This document shows, piece by piece, positions 1-6,782 of a DNA stretch of 64,000 nucleotides. Where the stretch lies: positions 620,001-684,000 of the forward strand of contig NZ_JAFFJU010000002.1 of assembly GCF_016924655.1 (NCBI RefSeq), in the 5' to 3' direction. The notes under the pieces were generated by a model. That model did not search any database, was not told where the DNA came from, and was given only the letters and a program-made list of their open reading frames with translations. How positions within the stretch are numbered: the first letter of the stretch is position 1; the number at the start of each line of letters is the position of its first letter. The stretch comes from Sphingomonas arenae. Lineage in GTDB: Bacteria > Pseudomonadota > Alphaproteobacteria > Sphingomonadales > Sphingomonadaceae. Made by a program: the position numbers and the translations under genes.

Positions 1-78
1 CTTGCGGGAGCGACAAGCCGCGCCGCCTTTGGGCTGGGGAGCGGCTTCGTGAGCATTGGCCGCCCCCCCGCATAGAGG
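1..78 (+). CDS. C-terminal end of an unidentified gene (partial)
   Basis: Frame 1 stays open from the window edge to a TAG at 76-78 and reads as a plausible C-terminus rich in Gly, Ala and Ser. The stop lies 9 bases before the FkbM start, and the FkbM ribosome site sits inside this junction, so the two may be co-transcribed. Only 25 codons are visible and no family can be assigned. It could also be chance open frame in high-GC DNA. Confidence 0.3.
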
Positions 79-87
79 AGGGACAGC

Positions 88-999
88 ATGGGTCGATGGA
101 CCAGCGCCTACACGCACGGGGTCAGTTGGCTCCTACGCCCTTATATTCGGCGGGAGCTGCCCGGCTGGGGCATGCTCTATCGCACGTTCATCGGCTCGAA
201 CGAGGCGGATCACCGCTGGGCCGGTCATGGCGAGCGGTGGGTGCGCGGCAAGCTGCACCACTATGAAATGTCGGTGCGAATCTCGGGCTGGTCCAACCGC
301 GCGACCTTCTTTCTCGAACGCTTCTACGACCTGCCGACCCAGCTCCTCATGCAGCACGTTCTGGAGCGCGGAGACACGTTCGTCGACATCGGCGCGAACG
401 AAGGCATGATGACCTTGCTTGCGGCCCGGCTCGTGGGCCCAGGCGGCAAGGTGGTCGCCTTCGAGCCCAGTCCCGTGCCGCGGGCGATCCTCGAGCGCAA
501 CCTCGAACGCAACGGGATCGAGCATGTCCGCGTCCACTCCGTGGGTCTGGGCGACCGGGAGACCGACTTGCAATTGCTCGTTCCCGACCGGAACAGCGGC
601 GAAGCCACCTTCACGCAGATGGACCTTCCCGGGAAGGTCGTGACCTGCCCGGTCAAGGTCGCCGACGCCATGCTCAGGCAAGAGACGCCGAAGTTGATCA
701 AGATCGACGTGGAAGGGTTCGAGACGCGCGTGCTGACAGGCTTGTCCGAGACAATCGCGCGGTCTCAACCGTTGATCAGCATTGAGATGATTGCAGGTCA
801 TCTTCAGCGCGACGGAAGCTCACCCGCAGCGGTGTGCGCCCTCTTTCGCGAGCTCGGCTACGTGGGCAGGCGGCTCGGGTTGCGGCGCGTTGGACGCAGC
901 CACCGCCTGACGCTGAGCGAACCGGAAGACCCTTGGAGCGACGGAGATTATGTTTGGGGCCGCCCCGCCAGCATCGAAGCTTTGGAGCGCAGATTGTGA
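88..999 (+). CDS. FkbM family SAM-dependent methyltransferase
   Basis: A 303-residue protein whose centre is a Rossmann-fold methyltransferase. Motif I reads FVDIGANEGMMTLLAARL (about residues 96-113), followed by an acidic strand end in VVAFEPSP and the FkbM-type motif KLIKIDVEGFE near residue 208. FkbM enzymes O-methylate sugars or polyketides and often sit in exopolysaccharide or glycosylation loci. The substrate cannot be read from sequence. The ATG at 88 has a strong GAGGAGGGA ribosome site a few bases upstream, which decides the start. The first 80 residues, rich in Trp and Arg, are family-variable. It is transcribed towards argD, which is on the opposite strand. Confidence 0.85.
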   Translation: MGRWTSAYTHGVSWLLRPYIRRELPGWGMLYRTFIGSNEADHRWAGHGERWVRGKLHHYEMSVRISGWSNRATFFLERFYDLPTQLLMQHVLERGDTFVDIGANEGMMTLLAARLVGPGGKVVAFEPSPVPRAILERNLERNGIEHVRVHSVGLGDRETDLQLLVPDRNSGEATFTQMDLPGKVVTCPVKVADAMLRQETPKLIKIDVEGFETRVLTGLSETIARSQPLISIEMIAGHLQRDGSSPAAVCALFRELGYVGRRLGLRRVGRSHRLTLSEPEDPWSDGDYVWGRPASIEALERRL

Positions 1000-1024
1000 C
1001 CCGGGGCTAGCCCGCCGGGCGCGA

Positions 1025-2215
1025 TCAGGCCGCGGCGGCGGGAACCTCGTATTCGGCGGCGGCGGCGCTGAGGCCGTCGACGAACTCGCGCACGTGCTGT
1101 TCCTCGATGATCAGCGGCGGAAGTACGCGGACGACGTTGTCGCCGGCCGCGACCGTCAGGATGCCCCGGGTGCGCAGGTAGCCGACGAAGGCGCGGCTGT
1201 CGGTCTTCATCTTGATGCCCAGCATCAGGCCGAGCCCGCGAACGCTGTCGAAAAGGTGGTCGTGGTTGGGGATCATCTGCTCGAGGGCCGAGCGCAGGCG
1301 GTCACCCATGGTGCGGACATGCTCCAGGAACTCAGGGCTCGCGACCACGTCCAGCACCGCCATGCCGGCGGCCATGGCGAGCGGGTTGCCGCCGTAGGTG
1401 GAGCCGTGAGTGCCGATCACCATGCCCTGCGCGGCATTCTCGGTCGCCAGGCAGGCACCCAGCGGGAAGCCGCCGCCGATGCCCTTGGCGGACGCAAGGA
1501 TGTCCGGAGTGATGCCGTACTGCTCATAGGCGTAGAGCGTGCCGGTGCGGGCGACTCCGCACTGCACTTCGTCGAGGACCAGCATGAGGTCGTGCTCGTC
1601 GCAGATGGCGCGCAGGCCCTTCATGAACTCAGGGGACGCGGGGCGGATGCCGCCTTCGCCCTGGATCGGTTCGACAAGGAAGCCGGCGGTGTTCTCGTCC
1701 ACCGCGGCGCGGGCGGCTTCAAGATTGTCGAACTCAACGACCTTGAAGCCCTCCAGCAATGGGGCGAAGCCGTCGCGCAGCTTGACCTGGTCGGTCGCGC
1801 TGATGGTGGCCATGGTGCGCCCGTGGAAGGCATTGGAGAAGGTGATCAGCGTGTGCTTGTGCGGGTTACCCTTGGCATGATGGTAGCGCCGCGCGGTCTT
1901 GATCGAGCATTCCACCGCTTCGGCGCCCGAGTTGGTGAAGAAGACCGTGTCCGCGAAGGTCAGCTCCGTCAGCCGCTGGGCCAGCGCCTCGCCCTGCGGC
2001 GAACCGTACAGGTTCGACACGTGCATCAGCGTTTCGGCCTGCTTCTGAATCGCTCCGATCAGGTGCGGGTGGCTGTGGCCAAGGAGGTTGACGGCAATGC
2101 CGCTGGCGAAGTCGATGTATCGCTCTCCGCCCTCCCCGATCAGATGGACGCCCTCGCCCTTGACCGGCCGCACCTCGCTCCGTGGATAAACGGGCATGAG
2201 CGGAGTGATGGCCAT
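1025..2215 (-). CDS. argD: Acetylornithine/succinylornithine aminotransferase (class III PLP enzyme)
   Basis: Transfers the amino group between N-acetylornithine and 2-oxoglutarate in arginine synthesis; related enzymes also act on succinyl-DAP. Visible class III features are FTNSGAEAVE, the HGRT loop at 131-134, LDEVQCGVARTG (214-225) and the PLP lysine K244 in ASAKGIGGGFPLGA. At 396 residues it matches ArgD length. I start at the ATG at 2215, which has AAGGACG upstream; an open frame to 2260 adds 15 residues with no homology value. The usual alphaproteobacterial partner argF does not follow. Succinylornithine or 4-aminobutyrate specificity cannot be excluded. Confidence 0.88.
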   Translation of the reverse strand: MAITPLMPVYPRSEVRPVKGEGVHLIGEGGERYIDFASGIAVNLLGHSHPHLIGAIQKQAETLMHVSNLYGSPQGEALAQRLTELTFADTVFFTNSGAEAVECSIKTARRYHHAKGNPHKHTLITFSNAFHGRTMATISATDQVKLRDGFAPLLEGFKVVEFDNLEAARAAVDENTAGFLVEPIQGEGGIRPASPEFMKGLRAICDEHDLMLVLDEVQCGVARTGTLYAYEQYGITPDILASAKGIGGGFPLGACLATENAAQGMVIGTHGSTYGGNPLAMAAGMAVLDVVASPEFLEHVRTMGDRLRSALEQMIPNHDHLFDSVRGLGLMLGIKMKTDSRAFVGYLRTRGILTVAAGDNVVRVLPPLIIEEQHVREFVDGLSAAAAEYEVPAAAA

Positions 2216-2292
2216 TCGGGCGTCCTTTTCTGCTGTGCTGTTCGGGTCGGCGGTCCCCACCGCCTGCCGCGCCTATAGCCGCTCCGGAGCGC

Positions 2293-2327
2293 AAAAGAAA
2301 AGGCGCCGCGGTCTCCCGCAGCGCCTT
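2293..2327 (-). terminator. Rho-independent terminator of the secreted Arg/Asp-rich protein gene
   Basis: On the minus strand the stem AAGGCGC...GCGCCTT encloses an inner GCGG-GAGA-CCGC hairpin and is followed at once by TTCTTTT. It starts 20 bases after the stop at 2347 and ends transcription before argD. It is the clearest intrinsic terminator in the window. Confidence 0.85.
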
Positions 2328-2346
2328 AACTCAGTGGAGGCGATCC

Positions 2347-2832
2347 TTAGCCGGGATAGCGGCCGCGGTCGTCCTCGTAGCGGTCGTCACGTCCGTCGCG
2401 ATCGCGGTCGCTCCAGCCGTCGCGGCGGTCCCAGCGGCCATCACGGTCACGGTTGCGGTACTGGCCGTCACGCCAGCCGTTGTTGCCGTCACGAACGTCG
2501 TCGCGGATCTGGCTGCGAAGCCAGGCGATGCGGTTGTCGAGATCGTGACGCTCCCGCGAATTCAGGCCACGGCTCTGGGCATAGCTGCGGGCGCGCTGCT
2601 GCAGGTCGGCAGCATGGCTACGGAGCCAGCGGGCCTCACGCTCGCTGATCCGGTTGCGGCGGTCCAGCTGCTCGATGCGCGACCGGAGCTGGTCGGTCTT
2701 GACGATGTAGTTACGGGAAGACTGGTCGAGCCGATAGCCGTACCCCTGACCCGGGTAATATTGGGCCGCGGCGGGGCTTGCGGCAGCGATGGCGCTGGTG
2801 GCGACGGCGGCGGCGATGAAGAACTTGCGCAT
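2347..2832 (-). CDS. Secreted protein with Arg/Asp-rich C-terminus, unknown function
   Basis: 161 residues. A signal peptide (MRKFF followed by an Ala-rich core, cleavage probably after PAAAQ near residue 24) directs export. The middle (about 40-110) is predicted helical with many Arg and Glu. The last 45 residues are a low-complexity run of RDRDGR/WRDG-like repeats ending in RYPG. I recognise no domain; similar Tyr/Arg/Asp-rich exported proteins are common hypotheticals in sphingomonads. It is monocistronic: a strong terminator follows, and the ABC permease ends about 110 bases upstream. A possible AGGAGAG-type site precedes the ATG. Polyanion or metal binding by the charged tail is speculation. 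Confidence 0.7.
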   Translation of the reverse strand: MRKFFIAAAVATSAIAAASPAAAQYYPGQGYGYRLDQSSRNYIVKTDQLRSRIEQLDRRNRISEREARWLRSHAADLQQRARSYAQSRGLNSRERHDLDNRIAWLRSQIRDDVRDGNNGWRDGQYRNRDRDGRWDRRDGWSDRDRDGRDDRYEDDRGRYPG

Positions 2833-2946
2833 GACACTCTCCTTTCGAGCGTTGATGCGTCCTTCTACGACTCGGCCCCTACCCGGACGCTGAACGTCAA
2901 TGTTAGCTGCCGTTCACTTGTCTTAACTTGTCAGGCCTGGGCGGGT

Positions 2947-3783
2947 TCAGTTCTTGATCTTCCACCCGCTGCGCAACAGGCCGAAGCACAGGCCCCAGAG
3001 CACGAGGTTCAGCACGGCGAGCACCGCGGCCCCGACCCAGATTGGGGAGTCCGCCGCACCCAGGAAGCCGAAGCGGAAGCCGCTGATCACATAGAAGAAG
3101 GGGTTTGCGTGGCTGATCCCGCGCCAGAGGGGGGCGAGTGCCTCCACCGAATAGAAGGTGCCGCTCAGCAGGCTTAACGGCGCCACTACGAAGTTGGTCA
3201 CCGCCGCCGCATGGTCGAACTTCTCCGCCCAGATGCTGGTCAGAAGGCCGAGGAAGCTCAGCATCAGCGCGCCTATCAGGCCGAACCAGAGGACCGCCAG
3301 CGGATGCTGCACGCTCACGTGCACGCCGGGCCATAGAGCCATCGCGAGCCACACCGCGCCCCCGACCAAGAATGCCCGCGTCACCGCCGCCGCGACCAGC
3401 GCCGCAATCAGCTCGCCCGTCGACAGCGGCGGCATCAGGTAATCTACGATGGTACCCTGGATCTTGCCGACCAGCAGGCTGAAGCTGGAATTGGCGAATG
3501 CGTTCTGCATCATCGCCATGACGATCAGGCCCGGCGCGATGAAATCGGCGAAGGGCACGCCCAGTACCGTCCGCTTCACCCCGCCCAGCGCGACGGTGAA
3601 GATCACCAGGAACAGCAGGGTTGTGACCGCCGGTGCCCAGACGGTCTGCGTCTGCACCTTGAAGAACCGGCGCACCTCCTTGATATAGAGGGTCTTCAGC
3701 CCTCCCCAGTTCACGCCCTGGAGACGCGCTTCACCGGGCGCGGTCCGGACCCAGGGCGATGATGTGGAAGGCTGGTCGTTCAC
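2947..3783 (-). CDS. ABC-2 type transporter permease
   Basis: About 278 residues with roughly six hydrophobic segments and the ABC2_membrane pattern: an amphipathic start (LYIKEVRRFFKV), a long first TM, then PFADFIAPGLIVMAMMQN, characteristic of permeases exporting polysaccharide, drug or lipid substrates. The usual Nod/Rfb-type signature GTIVDYLMPPLS is clear. No ATPase gene is adjacent, so the partner must lie elsewhere. Both candidate starts are GTG, at 3783 (chosen) and 3714 (255 residues); neither has a strong ribosome site. The open frame runs on antisense through gcrA, which is not coding. It diverges from gcrA with about 70 bases between starts, so the promoters must be close together. 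Confidence 0.8.
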   Translation of the reverse strand: MNDQPSTSSPWVRTAPGEARLQGVNWGGLKTLYIKEVRRFFKVQTQTVWAPAVTTLLFLVIFTVALGGVKRTVLGVPFADFIAPGLIVMAMMQNAFANSSFSLLVGKIQGTIVDYLMPPLSTGELIAALVAAAVTRAFLVGGAVWLAMALWPGVHVSVQHPLAVLWFGLIGALMLSFLGLLTSIWAEKFDHAAAVTNFVVAPLSLLSGTFYSVEALAPLWRGISHANPFFYVISGFRFGFLGAADSPIWVGAAVLAVLNLVLWGLCFGLLRSGWKIKN

Positions 3784-3852
3784 GGCAAGATCGCCTATCG
3801 GCTGCGGCCAACCGCCGCAACCACCGGCAACAGCAGATACGAAAGAAGTCAC

Positions 3853-4557
3853 ATGTCCTGGACCGACGAGCGGATCGAGCGCCTCAAGAAGATGTGGACC
3901 GAAGGCGCCACCGCCAGCCAGATCGCCGAGGAACTGGGCGGAGTGAGCCGCAATGCCGTGATCGGCAAGGCGCACCGTCTCGGGCTTGAATCGCGTCCCT
4001 CGCCGGTGAAGCCGGGCGATGACAAGCCGGTCAAGGCGGAGCCCGCTCCCAAGGCGGAGGCAGTTCGCTCCGATCCGCCTGCAGAGCCGGAGACGGCGCA
4101 GCAGACCCGCGTCAAGGACCGCCCGGCCATCGCCGCCGCCCTGGAAGCTGCGGCACCGATGCCAAGCGATCCGCTGACGCCGCCGCAGCAGCCTTCCCCG
4201 CCGCAGCGGGCCGAGGCCGGCGTTCAGTATCGTTCCATCGGCCCGGGCGGGTTCATCCGCCAGGGTCCGGGCGAGCAGCAGGCCCCCATCCCGCCAGCGC
4301 CGCCGCGCCGCCTGGTCCCGGCCAAGCCGAGCCCGGAGGTCGCCGACAAGACCAGCCTGCTCGACCTCAACGACCGCATCTGCAAGTGGCCGATGGGCCA
4401 CCCGGGCGAGCCCGACTTCCATTTCTGCGGCCAGCCCTCCAACCCGGGCTTCCCTTATTGCGTCCAGCATTGCGGGGTCGCCTACCAGGCCCAGCTGCCC
4501 CGCCGCGACCGCCGCCCGCCCCCGCCGCTTCCGTTCGGCGGCCCGCGGGTGCGCTAA
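3853..4557 (+). CDS. gcrA: GcrA cell cycle regulator
   Basis: 234 residues. The N-terminus, MSWTDERIERLKKMW followed by the helix-turn-helix GVSRNAVIGKAHRLGL (about 30-45), is the GcrA signature. GcrA binds sigma70-RNA polymerase and activates promoters carrying GANTC sites methylated by CcrM, driving S-phase and division genes. A Pro/Ala-rich linker (50-165) separates this from the C-terminal sigma-interacting region with conserved Cys in CKWPMGHP...FCGQ...YCVQHC. CcrM is not in this window. An AAGAAGTC stretch precedes the ATG. The linker is longer than in Caulobacter, where the protein is about 173 residues. Confidence 0.95.
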   Translation: MSWTDERIERLKKMWTEGATASQIAEELGGVSRNAVIGKAHRLGLESRPSPVKPGDDKPVKAEPAPKAEAVRSDPPAEPETAQQTRVKDRPAIAAALEAAAPMPSDPLTPPQQPSPPQRAEAGVQYRSIGPGGFIRQGPGEQQAPIPPAPPRRLVPAKPSPEVADKTSLLDLNDRICKWPMGHPGEPDFHFCGQPSNPGFPYCVQHCGVAYQAQLPRRDRRPPPPLPFGGPRVR

Positions 4558-4602
4558 GGCGGTCGTCTCCGTCCGGCGTTCTGCAGGGCGGGTAGGCGGA
4601 TG

Positions 4603-5691
4603 TCAGGTCCAGTAGAGAATTCGGGCTGCCGGCAGCATCCGGGAGATCTCGGTTTCGAAGAAGCTGCGTAGCTCGGCCATCGTCTCCCGGTCATAGACAT
4701 GCTTGACCGAGCCGAACTTGGTGCGCTTCTCGATCCGTCGTTCCGGGCTCATGTCCAGCGCGGAGCCAGGATACCAGCTTTGCAGAACCGCTTTCGAGCC
4801 AGCGGTGAACCGGTGGGTGATCAGTTCGATGGTCAGGTCGGGCTCGGTCACGGGGGAGAGCGCCTGGGCTGCCGCGTGGATCAATTCGCCATAGGCTTGC
4901 TGCCAGCCCGGCGCGGCAATGATCGGGGCGACCGTGAGGCCGATTGGGTAGCCTGCCAATCCCATCTTCGCGAGAGCCGCGAGGCGGGCGGCAACGGAGC
5001 TGGCGCCTCCCTCGAAGCGAGCATAAGCGGCGGGATTGACGGAGGCGCGCATTCGCGTGCGGCCTCCGTGGGCAATCCCTAGCAACGGCTCGACGGCGTC
5101 GAACTTGCTGGTGAAGCGCAGTTGCACGAGAGCGTCCCAGGCCCCGAACCACTCCACGAGAGCGGAGAGAGAGCCGGTGAGGTGCTCCAAGGCCAGGGGA
5201 TCCGTGTAGCAACTCGCCTCGAACGTGGTCCCCTCGTGCGCCCGGGCCGATGATCGTGACGTGATGGTCCCCTGCCCCAGCTTGGGCGGCAACTCGGCCA
5301 GGATTTCCGGCAGGTTCGCGTAGACCCGGGTGATCGGGGGTCCGCTGAGCGAGCCGGCGAGGTAGCAGTAGTTGCAGTGCGCCGGACAGCCTTCCGCCAG
5401 GTCCACCCGCCAGTCTGCCGAGGGCGCGATCGGCTGGAGCCGGCGCTTCGAAGGCGGCGCAACGGTGACCGCCAGGGTCTGCTTGGCCAAGGCATAAGCC
5501 TGGCGCGGGTCCTCGGGCAGTCCAAGGGACAGTCGATCCGAGGTGAGCCGTTGAACCTCGATGCCGAGCGACTCCACTTGCTTCACGATGGACCTGCCAT
5601 GCTCCCAATCGAGAGCCGACCGGGTCACGAGCACCCGCTTCGGGTGCCAGAGCCGCGTCCTTGTGCCAGTAGCCGGTTGAACCGAGAGCAT
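4603..5691 (-). CDS. splB: Spore photoproduct lyase family radical SAM protein
   Basis: 362 residues. The radical SAM cluster is C102-x3-C106-x2-C109 within EGCPAHCNYCYLAG, and the thiol Cys of SP lyases corresponds to C161 in FEASCYTDPLALEH. The N-terminal RLWHPKRVLVT is typical of the family. In spore formers the enzyme reverses the 5-thyminyl-5,6-dihydrothymine lesion. Homologues in non-sporulating alphaproteobacteria keep both motifs, and their substrate is unsettled. I chose the ATG at 5691 because upstream open frame has no family character. It diverges from the Flp-type pilin gene across about 160 bases. Confidence 0.85.
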   Translation of the reverse strand: MLSVQPATGTRTRLWHPKRVLVTRSALDWEHGRSIVKQVESLGIEVQRLTSDRLSLGLPEDPRQAYALAKQTLAVTVAPPSKRRLQPIAPSADWRVDLAEGCPAHCNYCYLAGSLSGPPITRVYANLPEILAELPPKLGQGTITSRSSARAHEGTTFEASCYTDPLALEHLTGSLSALVEWFGAWDALVQLRFTSKFDAVEPLLGIAHGGRTRMRASVNPAAYARFEGGASSVAARLAALAKMGLAGYPIGLTVAPIIAAPGWQQAYGELIHAAAQALSPVTEPDLTIELITHRFTAGSKAVLQSWYPGSALDMSPERRIEKRTKFGSVKHVYDRETMAELRSFFETEISRMLPAARILYWT

Positions 5692-5853
5692 CGACGCCCA
5701 ACGCACGAGCAACCGGGTCAGCCGCCGCGCGCCACATGTTTCGAGGCTCGGTCGGAAGATGCGGCCAGGATCACTCTTTCGAGTTACCCAGTCCGACCGT
5801 GCCCGTTTCGGGCGTGTCGCGCCTATCTTCTCCGCCGATCGGCCGTGGGAGCG

Positions 5854-6072
5854 ATGATGACGAGAATGTGGGCCATGCTGGCCGATGACGCCGGCGCTTC
5901 CGCCTCGGACTATGCGCTGCTGCTCGGCGTGATCGGCGGGGCGGTGGCGCTGGGCTCGCTGAACCTTGGCCGGGCCGTGGGCATCGGCATCAATCGCGCG
6001 CGTGACTGCATCAACAAGACGAACGGCGCACAGGACTGGGGCTTGTGCAAGCCGGGCACGCGAGGGGGATAG
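5854..6072 (+). CDS. Flp/Fap-type pilin-like protein
   Basis: 72 residues. After a short positive leader it reads GASASDYALLLGVIGG, matching the type IVb prepilin rule G/xxxxEY, with Asp in place of the conserved Glu and Tyr retained, followed by a hydrophobic helix. Two Cys near the C-terminus (DCINK and GLCKPG) could form a disulphide. The ATG has GGGAG just upstream. A second in-frame ATG follows immediately. No tad ATPase, secretin or prepilin peptidase is adjacent, but three TadE/TadG-type genes lie 31 kb away at 37-39 kb. The family call rests on the short motif only. Confidence 0.6.
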   Translation: MMTRMWAMLADDAGASASDYALLLGVIGGAVALGSLNLGRAVGIGINRARDCINKTNGAQDWGLCKPGTRGG

Positions 6073-6073
6073 A

Positions 6074-6100
6074 GGCCCCGGGAGCAATGCTCCCGAGGCC
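6074..6100. terminator. Bidirectional stem-loop between convergent genes
   Basis: GGCC-CC-GGGAGC-AAT-GCTCCC-GA-GGCC forms a hairpin with a 3-base loop between the pilin stop (6072) and the hsp20 stop (6121). It lacks a long T-run on either side, so termination efficiency is uncertain. Its position between convergent genes suits a shared terminator. Confidence 0.5.
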
Positions 6101-6120
6101 CTTCGGGCGAGGCGGCTGCC

Positions 6121-6612
6121 TCAGGCGTTCTCGGACTGACGCTCCTCCGCCTTCGCCTCGAGCGTGCGCTGCTCCGGCTCCGGCTGCGGAGTGACCGCGC
6201 CGCCGATCTCGATCTTCCGGGGCTTCATAGCCTCGGGGATCTCGCGGACGAGGTCGATCGCCAGCATGCCGTCCTTGAGGTCGGCGCCCGTCACCTGGAT
6301 GTGATCGGCGAGCGCGAAGCGGCGCTCGAACGAGCGGGTGGCGATGCCCCGGTGGACGTAGTCGTTGCCATTCTCCTCGGACTTCTGCCCGCGGATGATC
6401 AGCACGTTCTGGTGGCTGGTGATGTCGATCTCACCGGACTTGAAGCCCGCGACCGCGATCTCGATCCGATACTTGTTGTCATCGACCTTGATGAGATCGA
6501 ACGGAGGGTAGTTCTCCCCGTTCCCAGCGGCGCTGTTCTCCAGCATGTCGAACAGGCGGTCGAAGCCGACGGTGGAACGGCGGAACGGTGAAAAGTCGAA
6601 AGCAGTGCGCAT
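6121..6612 (-). CDS. hsp20: Small heat shock protein, Hsp20/alpha-crystallin family
   Basis: 163 residues. The N-terminus MRTAFDFSPFRRSTVGFDRLF matches the IbpA class of alphaproteobacterial sHsps. An alpha-crystallin domain spans about residues 38-130 (YRIEIAVAGFKSGEIDI through LAIDLVREIPE), and the I-x-I-like C-terminal anchor is KIEIGG. These ATP-independent holdases bind unfolding proteins in the cytoplasm for later refolding by DnaK/ClpB. The C-terminal extension is Glu-rich. The start has a near-perfect AAGGAGGA ribosome site that lies inside a predicted heat-sensitive hairpin (see the ROSE entry), so translation is probably temperature-controlled. Confidence 0.93.
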   Translation of the reverse strand: MRTAFDFSPFRRSTVGFDRLFDMLENSAAGNGENYPPFDLIKVDDNKYRIEIAVAGFKSGEIDITSHQNVLIIRGQKSEENGNDYVHRGIATRSFERRFALADHIQVTGADLKDGMLAIDLVREIPEAMKPRKIEIGGAVTPQPEPEQRTLEAKAEERQSENA

Positions 6613-6703
6613 GTCTGTCCTCCTTGTTTGAGCAACAGGCGGACTGCGGGTGCCTTGGCTGGGCTCCCCTCAGCCCGTCGCCGGACCTCGTCTGAGCGTC
6701 CGG
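6613..6703 (-). promoter_or_regulatory. Probable ROSE-type RNA thermometer in the hsp20 leader
   Basis: Reading the minus strand there are three consecutive stem-loops before the ATG: CCGGA...TCCGG (6681-6703), GGGCT...AGCCC (6661-6676), and a last hairpin (6615-6638) pairing CTGTTGCT with AGGAGGACAG. The last one buries the Shine-Dalgarno sequence using the TTGCT element that defines ROSE, with a bulged G opposite G. ROSE elements repress sHsp translation at low temperature in rhizobia and other proteobacteria. The call rests on the motif, its position and the gene class; no folding was computed. Confidence 0.6.
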
Positions 6704-6782
6704 CAGCGCTGATGTGGTAAATATGTCGCAGGGTTCAAGAGGCTGTGGCGTGCGCCCGTGAGCGCGCTATAGCTGGGAACAA

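Noticed and set aside
950-2278. 442-codon open frame on the plus strand over argD
   Set aside because: Antisense shadow of a clear aminotransferase.
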